NCBI GenBank assembly: GCA_012934845.2
Contig: WNNJ02003540.1
Coordinates: 1-64,000, forward strand
DNA length: 64,000 nucleotides
Direction of reading: 5' to 3'
Origin: Pomphorhynchus laevis
Lineage: Eukaryota; Acanthocephala; Palaeacanthocephala; Echinorhynchida; Pomphorhynchidae
Made by a program: the position numbers and the translations under genes. Under the pieces are notes generated by a model. The model saw only the letters and a list, made by a program, of their open reading frames with translations. It did not search any database and was not told the DNA's origin. Every line of letters starts with the position of its first letter. Positions within the stretch are counted from its first letter, which is position 1. This document shows positions 23,360-34,179 of the stretch, piece by piece.

Positions 23360-26335
23360 CTAATTAGGGTATTCCAGTGGTAGTGTTGAATGTCGGCATT
23401 GTTCATGTATCCATTTGTAGCATCGTGATTTAAACGTTCTCAAACTGGGGGCTGCGACGACTTCCTCAGGCAACGAATTCCACATGTTAATTCCTCTTCT
23501 TGAGAGTCTATACACTTTTGGTAATCTGCCAAATCTAAATTTATACAAGACTCTGCTATGTCCCCGCAACTGATCTACCCGCCTAGTGATTACTTCGGTG
23601 GGATAACCTACCACATCATTCGACATATGCCATATACATAGCATTTCCAAGGATATGAACCTCTCACGTACCGACAACATCCCAATACGACTTAGACGTA
23701 CATAATAGTCAATACCACTTAAGCCAATACAGAGCCTCTATCCGCGCCTAAGAATAGACTTCAGGTCTAATAGTTCTTGCTTAGTGACAGGGAAACAAGC
23801 CTGAATGCAGTACTCCAAGTGTGGCCTGACGATGGAGATGAATAACCTCTTGAACATGTGACAGCTTAACCTGAGGAATGCATTTTTAATACAATATAAC
23901 GCCCTAGTAGCTTTACCTAGAAAGAAGTCGGTGTTCAACTTTGTTTTCAAGGATCTATGAACAATAATCCCTAAATTCTTATGATGAGACACTTCCTTTA
24001 AGACCATATCTCCAATAAAGTACCTTAGAGTTTCAATAGGGCGACCTAGTTGCATGAGGACACATTTATTAACATTCAACCGTAGTCCGGTAGAATCGCA
24101 CCACTTGATCAGGGAGTTTAGATCATTTTGTAACGATACTCGATCAGCAGGACTTCTAATGATCGACCAAATCTTTAGATCGTCTGCAAACGCTAGATGA
24201 GAGCATGATAAGCGGAGTAGCAGATCATTAATGAAGATTATAAAGAGCAATGAGCCAAGGACTGATCCCTGCGGTACGTCAGAATTTATATTTACCGAAT
24301 AAGAAAACACGCCCCCAACACAAACTCGGAAAGACCTATTCGATAGAAATTCCCTGACCCACTCACAAATATATGAATGAAGTCCATAGTGATACAGTAA
24401 AGACACTATGCCGTCGTGTGGTACCCTATCAAAAGCTTTCGAAAAATCAAGGAATACTGTATGAACCTGAAACCCAGCCCCCAGAGCATCAGCCCATTTT
24501 TCACGCGCAGTTAGTAGGTTAGTAAGGCATGAACGTCCGATCCTGAAACCATGTTGAGATTCAACCAATATGTGATTACGATCCAAATGATCCCTGATTC
24601 TACTAGCAATGATTCTTTCTAAAAGTTTGCAGAATACGCTAGTTAAGCTAATGGGCCGAAAGTCCGCGCAAAAGCTAGCAGGATGCTTTTTGGGAATAGG
24701 CACCACAATTGCACACTTTCAACTGTCAGGAATCCAAGATGTGTCTAAGCTGTATCTGAAAAACATAGTTAAATCATTGCTCAGTTCGTTCGCTAGGGAT
24801 TTGACGAGGAAGGGGGCGATATTGTCTGGTCCCGGAGATGTAAACGAATCGAGCTTCATAACCTCGTTCAACACCTCATCCACTCTGAGTGGACGAACAC
24901 AACACCGATGAGCAACCGGAACATACTTCCAACTAAAGTCATGCAGTTTGTTAGAGGTCAAAGCCTGTACCAAGAAGCCATCAGCTAAATGTTGGGCGAT
25001 TAGAGACGGATCGGTCAAAGTTTCAGTTGGCGTTTGGATTGAGCTAATTGTGGCGACAAGTGTTCTGTTGTTTCTTACATAAGACCAAAACCTCCTAGGA
25101 TTCAAAGATGCATCCCTGGCGATACTATCTTCGTACGAATAGCGTTTCTGAAATTTTAGCCGATTGCATAAGTTCCGAGAGTCGATGTAGGCACGTTTTG
25201 AAGCAGAAGAACGCCTAAATTCGCGCCACAATTTGTTGCGGGATCTTATAGCATCAAGAAGCTCTCTGTCGAACCAAGGAGGATGTCCATGCTTGAACTT
25301 GCAGGCACGTAGCGGAGCAAAGATATCAGAAATTCGCATCAATTCATCATGGAGCAGATCAAAGACTACAGGAACCTATAAACCGAAGTGGATACGAAGA
25401 CTATCACAGATATTTTTTGGGAAGCTTGCAGCTAGTTGATTAGCATCAACACCTACCCAACAACGTTTTTTAAAATTAGAGTTTTGTGAGGCTCTGTTGA
25501 ACAGCGACAGCCGCATAGAGAGTACACAGTGATCGCTATTGCCAATTGGTGCGTCATAACGAACACCTGAAACGTCACCCAAACACTTAGTAAAGACCAA
25601 ATCGAGTATAGAAGGCGTCCCTGTCACACAAGTAGGTTCTTTAATATGTTGAACTAGTAGCATCTCGAGTAACAGAAAGTCACTCAGTACTTTCCCAATT
25701 CCGTGAATTGGTCGTGAATGACTATTTTTCCAGTCTATTTGGGGGATATTGAAGTCTCCCAGGAGCAAAATCAGAGGATACGAAGATAAACTCAGCAAAT
25801 GTGATTTAAGAGAGTCTAATCTTAATTCATAGGACGGAGAACGGTAAAGGACGCAGAATCGGGATCGTTGACCATTTCCCAGTGTAAAAGCAAGACCTTC
25901 AAAGGAATAACCAATATCGTCGCGAAAAGCCGAGATATTCGATACCAGGAGACTATTTCGCACATAGGCGGCTACCCCACCTCCACGTTTACCACATGAG
26001 CGATCCGAACGTATTACAAAATAGTTAGGGATGGCAACACAGTCATCCGAAATGTCAGAATGTAGCCATGTTTCGGTTATACAAAATACATCAAAACGTT
26101 TCGAAGCAACTATGAATTTAATTTCCGAGAACTGAGCCAGGAGACTACGAACATTTGAATAACCGACAAAAATGTTCGTATAATGGGAAAATTTGACACG
26201 CTCGGTGACACTATCAAAGTCTACTAGTTTTCCTACACACGAACCATCACTACTAAAGAGGTCTGACTCTACAGGAGTAAGGGATGCCACCGGACAGTCG
26301 GACGCCACTTGACCACCCGAAAATTCCGTACACAT
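23360..26335 (-). CDS. CR1-like ORF2: endonuclease and reverse transcriptase (three in-frame stops)
   Basis: A single frame of 992 codons from ATG 26335. Residues ~40-300 are an apurinic-like endonuclease: YSNVRSL, FCITETWLH, RGGGVAAYVRNSLL, LLLGDFNIPQIDW, TPSILDLVFT and NSDHCVLSMRL (catalytic E, D, N, SDH present). The RT has SPGPDNIAPFLVK, FRPISLTSVFCKLLERI, SQHGFRIGRSCLTNLL, motif A VFLDFSKAFDRVPHD, motif B SDVPQGSVLGSLLFIIFINDL and motif C LAFADDLKIW. The tail includes GYPTEV and MWNSLPEEVVAAPSLRTFK. In-frame stops: TAG 25376, TGA 24719, TAG 23738. It nicks target DNA and primes reverse transcription of its own RNA (family knowledge). Nonfunctional as read, but only lightly damaged. Confidence 0.92.
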
Positions 26336-27765
26336 AAGTTACCCTCACCACTTTCCAGCCGTCGATGCAGCTCGTTGAAAGCCTCGTGTCTTCTCAAACG
26401 ATCTGCAGGAGATAAATCACGGAGTATATGAAAATCAGAGCGCGATAATCTAAATGCATGCTTGAGTAGGAAGTCAACATGATCTTTTGAGTCTAGAACA
26501 ACTTTTAGAAGTCTAGGTCTATCTGAAAGTTTCTTGCCTAGACGAAAAACTCTTCGAACTTTAAGACACTTCGCAACATCCACATCGCACTGGAGAAAAA
26601 TCTTAGAAAACACTGCGCGAAGATGCATGATATCGTCATCCAGTCTACTTTGGGGATTGTTACTGAGAGATTCTTCAACACCGCTCACGATAACGTTTAA
26701 CTCTCTTCTGGAGTTAAATTGTCTAGAGCTAAATTGTTTAGGGCTAGCAGACGGAACTAATGAAGAATTAGTCTCAGGGGTAATCGATGGCCGACGATGA
26801 TTTGGAGGAATCACTGCATGTTGTTTATTATTTGGAAGGCTAACTATTTGTCGTAGATTATCTATAGGCCTAACTATAATCTGACTAGCCTTTGCAAGAT
26901 CCTTAACGCTCTCAATAAACGGGGCTACTAGAGGAGCAACACATAAACTGCAGCGGTGATGCAGTTGCTGCGGGAGAGCACAAGGACGCTCATTACAATC
27001 GCTACCTAGAGGACAGTTTTGAGAACAATCACTGCCCGAGGAAGTGTTAACAGGAGTTGACAAATCAACATTTGCATGCTTGAGGGCGGAACATTTGTTA
27101 TCTACATCAAGACCGACGCTGCTCGAGTCCAATATATGGGGATGAACAATAGAATCCAAAACAGGAAGTTGTTTGAAGGAGTAATCCATCACATTAGTCT
27201 CATGCAATGCATCCCTAACGAAGCATTGAGTTGAATTGTTATTGAAGGGTATGATTGATCGATCGCTCAGTTCTAACTTCGACTGCTGCGTGAGAGAATG
27301 ATTGAGTACATGAATAGCATTATTGGTTCCTATCTCAGATAATTTTGGAGTGGCCGAAACATCATCAATCCCTGACGACAAGCTGCTTGACTTTCTGAAC
27401 GCTTCTGAACTCCGTTCTGGTTCGTTAATACTAAGATCTTCCCCATCGTTGTGACTGTTTGAATCTGCGTTCCTCTTTAAAGCATTTATTGATACTTGCT
27501 CGTCACAATGGCTTTTGAACAACAAGGAGAGCAATTCGGAGGCACAGAACCCACAAACAAAATCCCTAGAGAGTAGCGATTTCGTCAGACAGGATGGAAC
27601 GTTGACAGCTGTCCATATGTCGCATCCAGATCTGCTGCAAGAGACCTCGTGTTGCTGATACCCAGAGGAGGGGCTTGTTAATTTTGGTACAGTCTGATTG
27701 CGAGTACCGTTAATCTGCTGACTTGCTAAGCATTTTTTCGTTTCTGTCTTCTTTGTTCTTGCCAT
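26269..27765 (-). CDS. CR1-like ORF1 protein
   Basis: 498 residues from ATG at 27765. N-terminus basic (MARTKKTETKK), then a PHD-like Cys pattern (C-SRSG-C, W, C..., DFVCGFC) at about residues 40-75, a long low-complexity Ser/Asn middle, a second Cys group (HHRCSLC) near 260, and a C-terminal RNA-binding-like module: RELNVIVSGVEES, VRRVFRLGKKLSDRPRLLKVVLDSK, FHILRDLSPADRLRRHEAF. That module resembles the RRM/CTD region of LINE ORF1 nucleic-acid chaperones. A PHD-like finger in ORF1 is known for CR1 elements. It should coat element RNA in a ribonucleoprotein. No stop or frameshift was seen. Confidence 0.85.
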   Translation of the reverse strand: MARTKKTETKKCLASQQINGTRNQTVPKLTSPSSGYQQHEVSCSRSGCDIWTAVNVPSCLTKSLLSRDFVCGFCASELLSLLFKSHCDEQVSINALKRNADSNSHNDGEDLSINEPERSSEAFRKSSSLSSGIDDVSATPKLSEIGTNNAIHVLNHSLTQQSKLELSDRSIIPFNNNSTQCFVRDALHETNVMDYSFKQLPVLDSIVHPHILDSSSVGLDVDNKCSALKHANVDLSTPVNTSSGSDCSQNCPLGSDCNERPCALPQQLHHRCSLCVAPLVAPFIESVKDLAKASQIIVRPIDNLRQIVSLPNNKQHAVIPPNHRRPSITPETNSSLVPSASPKQFSSRQFNSRRELNVIVSGVEESLSNNPQSRLDDDIMHLRAVFSKIFLQCDVDVAKCLKVRRVFRLGKKLSDRPRLLKVVLDSKDHVDFLLKHAFRLSRSDFHILRDLSPADRLRRHEAFNELHRRLESGEGNLCVRNFRVVKWRPTVRWHPLLL

Positions 27766-28164
27766 CGATTGTTGTGTCAACTCGTTTCGCTCGTTGTAAT
27801 CGAATAATTATGTGTTTAAGCTTGTGTGTTCGTTGGGCTTGCTTGTAAGTAGTTGTGTATTGTAAGTAGTAGCTTGTAAGTAGTAGTTGTATAGTCGATG
27901 TGTATAGTCGATGTGTATAGTCGATTTGAATTTATTGATTCAAATTACTGATTTTATTTAGTATTATCACTCCACTTCCAGCCTTTGGATTTTCAAGATC
28001 GATATGAATGATTTTTCCGATTGTATGTTATTTTATCTCAAATGTATGTTATTTTATCTCAAATGTATTTACTTTAGATCTCAAACTTTTTTAAGGTGGA
28101 TTGTAAGTATTTAACAATCAAGACAATTTTATTGTATGTTATTTTATCTCAAACTTTTTTTAAG

Positions 28165-28195
<31 letters not shown>
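28165..28195. repeat. Short (TA)n microsatellite
   Basis: About 15 TA units immediately before an L2-like fragment. Confidence 0.9.
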
Positions 28196-28198
<3 letters not shown>

Positions 28199-28202
28199 CC
28201 TT

Positions 28203-29460
28203 ATCGACTTCCGTTCATGTATGTCTCTTCTTGCATCGCATCTTTACCCTAAAATCGATTACTGCCTCAGCCTTTTCGCCAATTCATTAAAATTTATCAT
28301 CCTATCCCTACAACGCATCATCAACTCCACTGTTCGTGTGATCATACGTCTTCGTCGCTTTGACCGAATATCCACATATCTTGCTCAACTCTCCTGGCTT
28401 ACTATCCACATTCGCGTACAATGTATGCGGATGACTGCATTGTCTGCATTCTGTTTGATTCTGAACCTATGACTGTCCTCAATCACCATCTGTCTTGTCG
28501 ATTTCGACATTTTTCCGGCTGTAGCCTATCTAAGTGTCGAATCCGTCACTTTTTTCGTGTGCTTAATCGCTCTCTTAAACGTTCTCCAAACCCACTCACA
28601 CCAAATCTCCGTGATTCCCACCTTCTTCTTCGTCGTTCCCAACTCATTCTTATGCGTATTAAACGTACTTTTTTTGGCGAAATCAGCTCGAGTCATATCT
28701 TAACTCTAAATCTCATTGGAAAATCTTAAACTCAATTCTTTTACGATCATCTAATCCTTGTAACATAAATCCTGATAAATTTCTTCTTATTTACAATCTA
28801 AGCTAAATAATTTAATTTCCATTCTACCTAAATGTCCCTTTTACTCTCTCTTCTCTTTAAATACTTCAGTCCCAGAGCTATTCCACCTTCTTTCCGTTTC
28901 GTCTGATGAAGTTTATTTTGTTCTTCTGTCATTAACCTAATTAAGCCTATCTTTATGATCCAATTTTCACTCACTTTCTTAAAAATATCTGCTCCTCTAT
29001 TTCACCCTTCCTACGTAGTGTCATAGTTTCTCTTGATCTCTCACCTGCTTTTGACATCATCGATCACTCGATTCTTCTCCATCGCCTTCGTTATGATTAT
29101 GGCTTATCTTTACCCTCTGTAGCTTGGTTTTCTTCATATATATCAAACCGTACATTTAGCGTTTGTTCTAACTGTTTTCTTTCTCTTTCTTATGGTGTTC
29201 CACAAATCTCCGTATCGGCCCTTTTATTTTTCTATTCTTCTAGATGAATTATCTTCGGTGTCTCATACATTTAACTCCCATGAATGCAATATGCTGACGA
29301 CATTCTTATCTATGATCATGCTCTTACTTATCGTATTCATGATCATAGTGTTTCTGCTTTCAACTGTTTTGCCATTATTTTCAATAATCTTTCTTCCCTT
29401 CGTATTTCTCCGAATCCCAAATTCTGAGAAACCACCGACAAATTCGTAGATTGATCAATT
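28203..29460 (+). mobile_element. L2-like LINE pieces in rearranged order
   Basis: 28203-28410 encodes the tail block (LYPKIDYCLSLFA, INSTVRVIIRLRRFDRISTYLAQLSWL). 28420-28740 encodes a pre-RT linker ([26 protein letters not shown]). 28990-29330 encodes RT pieces: LDLSPAFDIIDHSILLHRLRYDYGL (motif A region), YGVPQ and MQYADDILIYDHALT (motif C). The C-terminal tail therefore precedes the RT, so at least two insertions abut here. Many stops and frame changes. Confidence 0.7.
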
Positions 29461-30124
29461 TCCCGTCTTGTACGACTCTCATATCTTATATCCTTTTCTC
29501 AATACTTAATTACTATCTAAGTCTATTTTCCAATTCACCTAAATCCACAATAACGCAATAATAACGTCGTACAAGTTATTGTGAAACAATAACATGCAAA
29601 CCTTATTTTACAATATAACCACGTATTCCTTCAATTATATAAAATAATTTAGCATTTATCAAGTCATGTTCATTCACATTTGTGATAATAGTCTCATCAA
29701 AATTTTTGTAATCACCCAGAATTTATGTAATTCTGGTTGATTTGCTCTGTAATCGCTAAACTGAGGATTTATGAAAAATGCTTGATCGTATTAGCTATAA
29801 TTTATGTACTCCTACTAATCATCGTGACTATACCCTTTTCATCAAAAGGCGGTGGTCAGTTATTGTATTAATATATACAATATAAGATAAATTTAACCTG
29901 AAGCTTGTGTTTAATATAAACAGGACTTTTTGTGGCCAATATCATCTTATTTCGACCTTAATCCTTTTAGAATTTGACTCTATATCGGGATTTTGATAGC
30001 CTTAAATTATATATTACTTTATACTTAAAGGTAACTCCCGATTGTTATTGTTATTATTTTAAGGCTTTTGGTATCTATTTATTTTTCAGCAAGTATTATT
30101 GATGTAAATTATTAAATTACCAAA
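29461..30124. other. Gene-free AT-rich interval
   Basis: No coding or repeat structure recognised apart from short imperfect repeats of caataac near 29560. Confidence 0.4.
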
Positions 30125-31065
30125 GTGTATTTACAAGTTAAAAAAGTGTATTTTCAAATTAAACCATCAAGTAAATATAAATATATGGATAAAATTGAAT
30201 TAATAGAATCCTTAAATATTTTGATAAATCAAAATTATTTAAAAGTAGGGACATCTATATTTAGACAAGTAAAAGGTGTTCCAATGGGTGGTAATAGTAG
30301 CCCAATTATAGCTGACTTGTTTTTAAGCTTTATAGAATATGTTAAGCTTTATAGAATATGAATTTGTTCATAACTGTGTAAAAACTAAATCTAAACAATA
30401 TAAATATATGAAATATACGTTTCGATACATTGATGATTTATGTGTATTTAATTCCAATAATTTTTATTCAATTAGTGAACAAATTTACCCAGAAAGCATT
30501 ATTCTAAACAAAACCAATATTGATGATAAAGAAGGTGTATATCTAGATATGAACATTAAATTAACATCAATTAAAACTACTTTTTAATTTATATCGTAAA
30601 GACGACATATTTAAATTTACAAGAAACATATTTTTGCATGAGCATTCATGCATACCATATAATATAAAATATAATACATTAAATAATGAAATTTTAAGAA
30701 TTGCAACAATATGTAATGATATTGGCTTTCTTCAAAATCATTTAAATAATTTAATAGATACATATTTTAAACTAGGTTACTATAAAAATAACTTCAAGCA
30801 GAAAATAGTAAAATATATAAATCAACACAATAATTTCAAAAATAAATTTAAAATCATTAGCGGAAAATTTTTGTGGATGGATAATAAATATTCTACCACG
30901 TATTTGAATAATAATATAACAGATAATCAAATTTAATTAGAGGAAATACGTAATTAGCACGTATTCGGCCCATATGCTTTGTTGGATCAAAGAATCGGGG
31001 CCTCCATTGCTATGTGTCGAGGAATTGGGCCCGAAACCTGATAATAGAGCAGTTCCACCTGATGA
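30125..31065 (+). mobile_element. Penelope-like element, RT C-terminal half plus terminal block
   Basis: Starts with IKPSSKYKYMDKIELIESLNILINQNYLKVG, then TSIFRQVKGVPMGGNSSPI (motif B), a 19-nt tandem duplication at 30323-30360 that shifts frame, then YMKYTFRYIDDLCVFN (motif C, YIDD) and the tail INLYRKDDIFKF, HEHSCIPYNIK, CNDIGFLQNHLNNLIDTYFKLGYYK, GKFLWMDNKY. It lacks the N-terminal RT and has no C-terminal endonuclease. The terminal block after the stop (30935-31065) carries the hammerhead-like motifs GAAATACGT..ACGTATT and CTGATGA. Confidence 0.88.
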
Positions 31066-31560
31066 CCTGATATAATGCATATTTTAAACTAGGTTACTAT
31101 AAAAATAACATCAAGCAGAAAATAGTGAAATATATAAATCAAAACAATAATATAAAGAATAAATTTAAACTCTTAAGTGGCAAATTTTTATGGATGGATA
31201 ATAAATAATATACTTTGTATTAGAATAAAGATACTAGATAGTTATTTCAGAGGAAATACATCATTAGCATGTATTTGGCCCCGCTGCTATGTTGGGTAGA
31301 GGAGTTAGGGCCCGATACCTGATAGCATAGCAATTCCTCCTGATTACCTCTAATTCTTATTCCGATACAACGTCTGTTATTTATTTGTCAATTCATAAAA
31401 ATGACTTTTTAAATTTCAATTTTTTTATTTTAACTTGATTTAAATTATAGAAAATCAAAAAACAATTATTAATTTTATTATTAAATTTATTAAATTTTAA
31501 TTTAGCATTATTATGTTTTGTTTAGTTTATAATTATATTAAATATGTAGACTTAGTTAGC
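31066..31560 (+). mobile_element. Second partial PLE tail and terminal block in tandem
   Basis: 31070-31206 repeats the last ~45 codons of the PLE frame (FKLGYYKNN, LSGKFLWMDNK) and is followed by another terminal block 31207-31560 (gaggaaatacatcattagc, gctgctatgttggg, tcctgattacc, attagaaaatc, ctgatttgatt). The copy starts abruptly inside the previous block near atgacctgatataatgcat, so this looks like a tandem or nested PLE insertion. Confidence 0.75.
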
Positions 31561-31689
31561 TGATTTGATTAGTGCGAAAGCTTATTTCTAAGTAACGCGC
31601 TCTTTACACATGCGAATATTCCAAAAATGACATCGATACAAAAACTTTGTTTAAATGTAAATATATTTGTTTCATAAATGATAATACCA

Positions 31690-32012
31690 ATAGAATCGAA
31701 CAAATAGAGATTTAAAAGGCTTTATTCAAAATCATCTACAAATAGAAATTAAATCAATAGTTTATATTTTCATAACATTTACCGCAGCAATATAGTCTTT
31801 GAGATATAAAGGTTGCTTAGTTTTTCTTGACGACCTTCTGAATTGCATGCTGGGTATTTCGTTCATTTTATAACCTGGCGTAAATTCTTTTTCATCGGAC
31901 TTATGAAAGGATTTGGATTTACATCTGATGGAATCGAACAAATAGAGATTTAAAAGGCTTTATTCAAAATCATCCACAAATAGAAGTTAAATCAATAGTT
32001 TATAGTTTGATA
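31690..32012 (-). mobile_element. Fossil: LTR-retroelement-like polyprotein tail between direct repeats
   Basis: A minus-strand stretch ends in a basic tail of the type RRSSRKTKQPLYLKDY, which resembles the extreme C-terminus of LTR-retroelement polyproteins. It is bounded by an ~87-bp direct repeat (about 31691-31778 and 31927-32012, gaatcgaacaaatagagatt ...), each containing an AATAAA on the minus strand. Only a small broken remnant; family assignment is tentative. Confidence 0.35.
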
Positions 32013-32166
32013 ACACCAATGGTAATTTAACTGTCTTTAATTTTTAAGAATAAAGTATTATATTCACTTGTTTACTAATAGTAAGCAAATTATTTGTAAT
32101 TTACAAACAATTCGAATTTTTTAATAATTATTCATTCAATTAGATTCAAATATTCAAAAACGAGCC

Positions 32167-32724
32167 ATGCAAAAATGCAACACGCCAAGTATGTACCTTA
32201 TTTGTGGAACTCCTGGTGTTGGTAAGAGTACTGTATGTAATGCAGTAGTTGAAAGGTTGCGAGAAATGTATCATCAAACTTCTGTTGAAATTCTTAATCT
32301 AAATAACATAGCCGAGGGTATTTCTGGCTACGCTGGCTACGATGATGGTAGGCAATGCAAGGTGCTCGACGAAAAATCGATTAAAAGACACGTAAAAAGT
32401 CTTCTACTAAATCAATCGAATGATAGTCACAAACTATACATAATGGAATATCATGATGTTTCTGAATGGCTTCCTAGAAAATGGTTTAAAAAGGTTTTTA
32501 TACTGACCATCGAAGATATCAAGTTTCTGAGCAACAGATTGAAACATCGCAATTACTCAGAAGATAAAATACGTGAAAATATTGAATGCGAAATCTTCAG
32601 GGAAATTGTGGATTCAGGAATTAAGTGGTTCGGAAAGAAGAATGTAATAGAATTAAAAAACGAAAATAAACAAGACCTTGACAACAATGTGAATGTTATA
32701 TGCAAGACAATAATGGAAACATGA
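32167..32724 (+). CDS. AK6: Adenylate kinase isoenzyme 6-like (CINAP/Fap7 family)
   Basis: 185 residues in one uninterrupted exon from ATG 32167, against 172 in human AK6. The P-loop is GTPGVGKST (residues 14-22), preceded by the beta strand MYLIC. Further family landmarks are YDDGRQCKVLDE (about 57-68), EYHDVSEWLPRKWFKKVFIL (the YH..(D/E).(F/L)PERWF..VFVL region) and RLKHRNYSEDKIRENIECEIF (the R-x3-R-x-Y-...-N-x-x-CEIF lid and NMP segment), all strongly diagnostic. The enzyme is a nuclear/cytoplasmic NMP kinase that in yeast and human takes part in 18S rRNA maturation via uS11. A 9-bp inverted repeat (32721-32743) overlaps the stop. Neighbours are TE relics and the TIR element. The product name is firm; whether it is expressed cannot be told. 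Confidence 0.93.
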   Translation: MQKCNTPSMYLICGTPGVGKSTVCNAVVERLREMYHQTSVEILNLNNIAEGISGYAGYDDGRQCKVLDEKSIKRHVKSLLLNQSNDSHKLYIMEYHDVSEWLPRKWFKKVFILTIEDIKFLSNRLKHRNYSEDKIRENIECEIFREIVDSGIKWFGKKNVIELKNENKQDLDNNVNVICKTIMET

Positions 32725-33332
32725 TAAAACTCTATTTTATCATAAGGTACATTAATAATTGCGGGTGCATAAGAAATAATATGGTTTTATGGCATAAATA
32801 TTTACTATCATAAACAATACTTGCTGTACATTAAATTAATTCCGATAAAATTAGTCCCAAATAATCTTATAATAATCTTATATTATATCCTTTGCATGTT
32901 TAATGAATTTACAGGGAAAAGTAGATTTTGTTTATTAAAAAATTATTTATTTATTAAATTTATTTTGTTTATTTTATTAATTTTAATTTATTAGTTTTTG
33001 TTTATTAAGATTTTAACTCAGCTAGCTGATTTAATGACATAGCAGTTACTCGTTATGATCTCTATTCCTTATTCGAATACATCATATATTATTTATTAGT
33101 CAATTCATAAAAAATGACTTTTATTTTAGCTTAATATAAATTGTATAAAATGTATCCTTAAGTATTCGTTCATAAGAAAAATAAAGAATAAATTAAATTA
33201 AATAATAATTTAATAATTTTTTTATTTCTATTAACTAAATTAAAAACGCATTCATTAGCAAAATTATTTATCCAAAAGTATTAGTTCATGAGAAAAATAA
33301 AGAATAAATTAAATATAAATAATTAATAATTT
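32725..33332. other. AT-rich interval with decayed PLE terminal sequence
   Basis: At 33010-33130 words of the PLE terminal block recur (agctagctgattt, gatctctattccttattc, atacatcatatattatttattagtcaattcataaaaaatgac). Two copies of catgagaaaaataaagaataaattaaat (33171 and 33290) form a short direct repeat. No gene. Confidence 0.5.
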
Positions 33333-34179
33333 TGGCGCGCCCAGCGCGCCACCCATGCCAGATGCGCCACCTTAAAAAAATAAATAAAAAGGCGGTAAAA
33401 TTATATTTTTTTAATTCTAGAAAGATGAATCGTTTCTTCTTTTTTATCAATCTTAACTTTGACATAGTTATTTGACAAAACTTCAAGAACCTCGGCATTT
33501 GTATTGAAAAAAGAGGAGAGTTTAGCTTTTTTTGTCTTCTGATTATTATCGAAATCCAAGGCAATCAATACTCTATCACCGACATTTATGTCATATTTTG
33601 ACTTATGTACAAGTGAATGCCTGTCCATTCTTTCTAAATATTTAGTGCAAATAGAAGAAACGGCATTTTCATTATCTAATGCATCTGATGAATTTTCATC
33701 AAGATCTTTTGCTTGGTTTTCAACTTTTGGTTCAATGGAAGCTATTTCTGTATCTTCGTCGCTGGCTGAAACAGTGATTACAAGATGCTAATCACCTAGA
33801 CTTACCAGGAAACGTCTGTTAACACATAGACTTCTACTGATTTGTTATATTCTCATGACAAAAATGAAATATAATTTTGATATGCAATTATTTTTACATA
33901 ATTCTATCATCTGTCTTCTACCATCTTGCACTGAGAGCACAGCTTATTCCCACACATAATCACGTGTCAATTTCACAGGGTATAAATACCTTGAAATTTG
34001 CTCTCCAACACTCGTGCAAGCATCGCCACAAAGCAGGAAGGAAGACAGCAGAAAATTTTTTATTATTATTTTGTCATAGATGCTTAGTTTTGAATCTCGA
34101 GTTTGACATTCACGGGTTCGATTCTTCAAGAAGAACATTGGGTGGCGCATCTGGCATGGGTGGCGCGCTGGGCGCGCCA
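33333..34179 (-). mobile_element. 847-bp element with 39-bp GC-rich terminal inverted repeats and an integrase-like tail
   Basis: 33333-33371 (TGGCGCGCCCAGCGCGCC...) is the exact reverse complement of 34141-34179. Inside, a minus-strand frame (33786-33401) encodes an acidic stretch followed by YDINVGDRVLIALDFDNN, VLEVLSNNYVKVKID and ETIHLSRIKKI, which resembles the SH3-like C-terminal end of retroviral-type integrases. DNA transposons with such integrases exist (Ginger group), and LTR or Polinton integrases have similar ends. Only the last part is present: an incomplete, fossil-like or non-autonomous element. No clear target duplication was found. Confidence 0.65.

Larger units (their letters stand above)
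23276..27965 (-). mobile_element. Nearly intact CR1-like LINE (5' UTR, ORF1, ORF2, 3' hairpin)
   Basis: About 4.7 kb. The 5' UTR (27766-27965) holds two short tandems on the minus strand (cgactatacacat three times, actacttacaa three times). ORF1 27765-26269 and ORF2 26335-23360 overlap by 67 nt. The 3' UTR has a small hairpin AGCC-TTTT-GGCT and ends in a TA microsatellite. No frameshift is apparent in either ORF, only three in-frame stops in ORF2, which points to recent insertion. Confidence 0.92.

Noticed and set aside
34080-34135. B-box-like gggttcgattc near the right TIR
   Set aside because: No A box or cloverleaf at a suitable distance; single short match.
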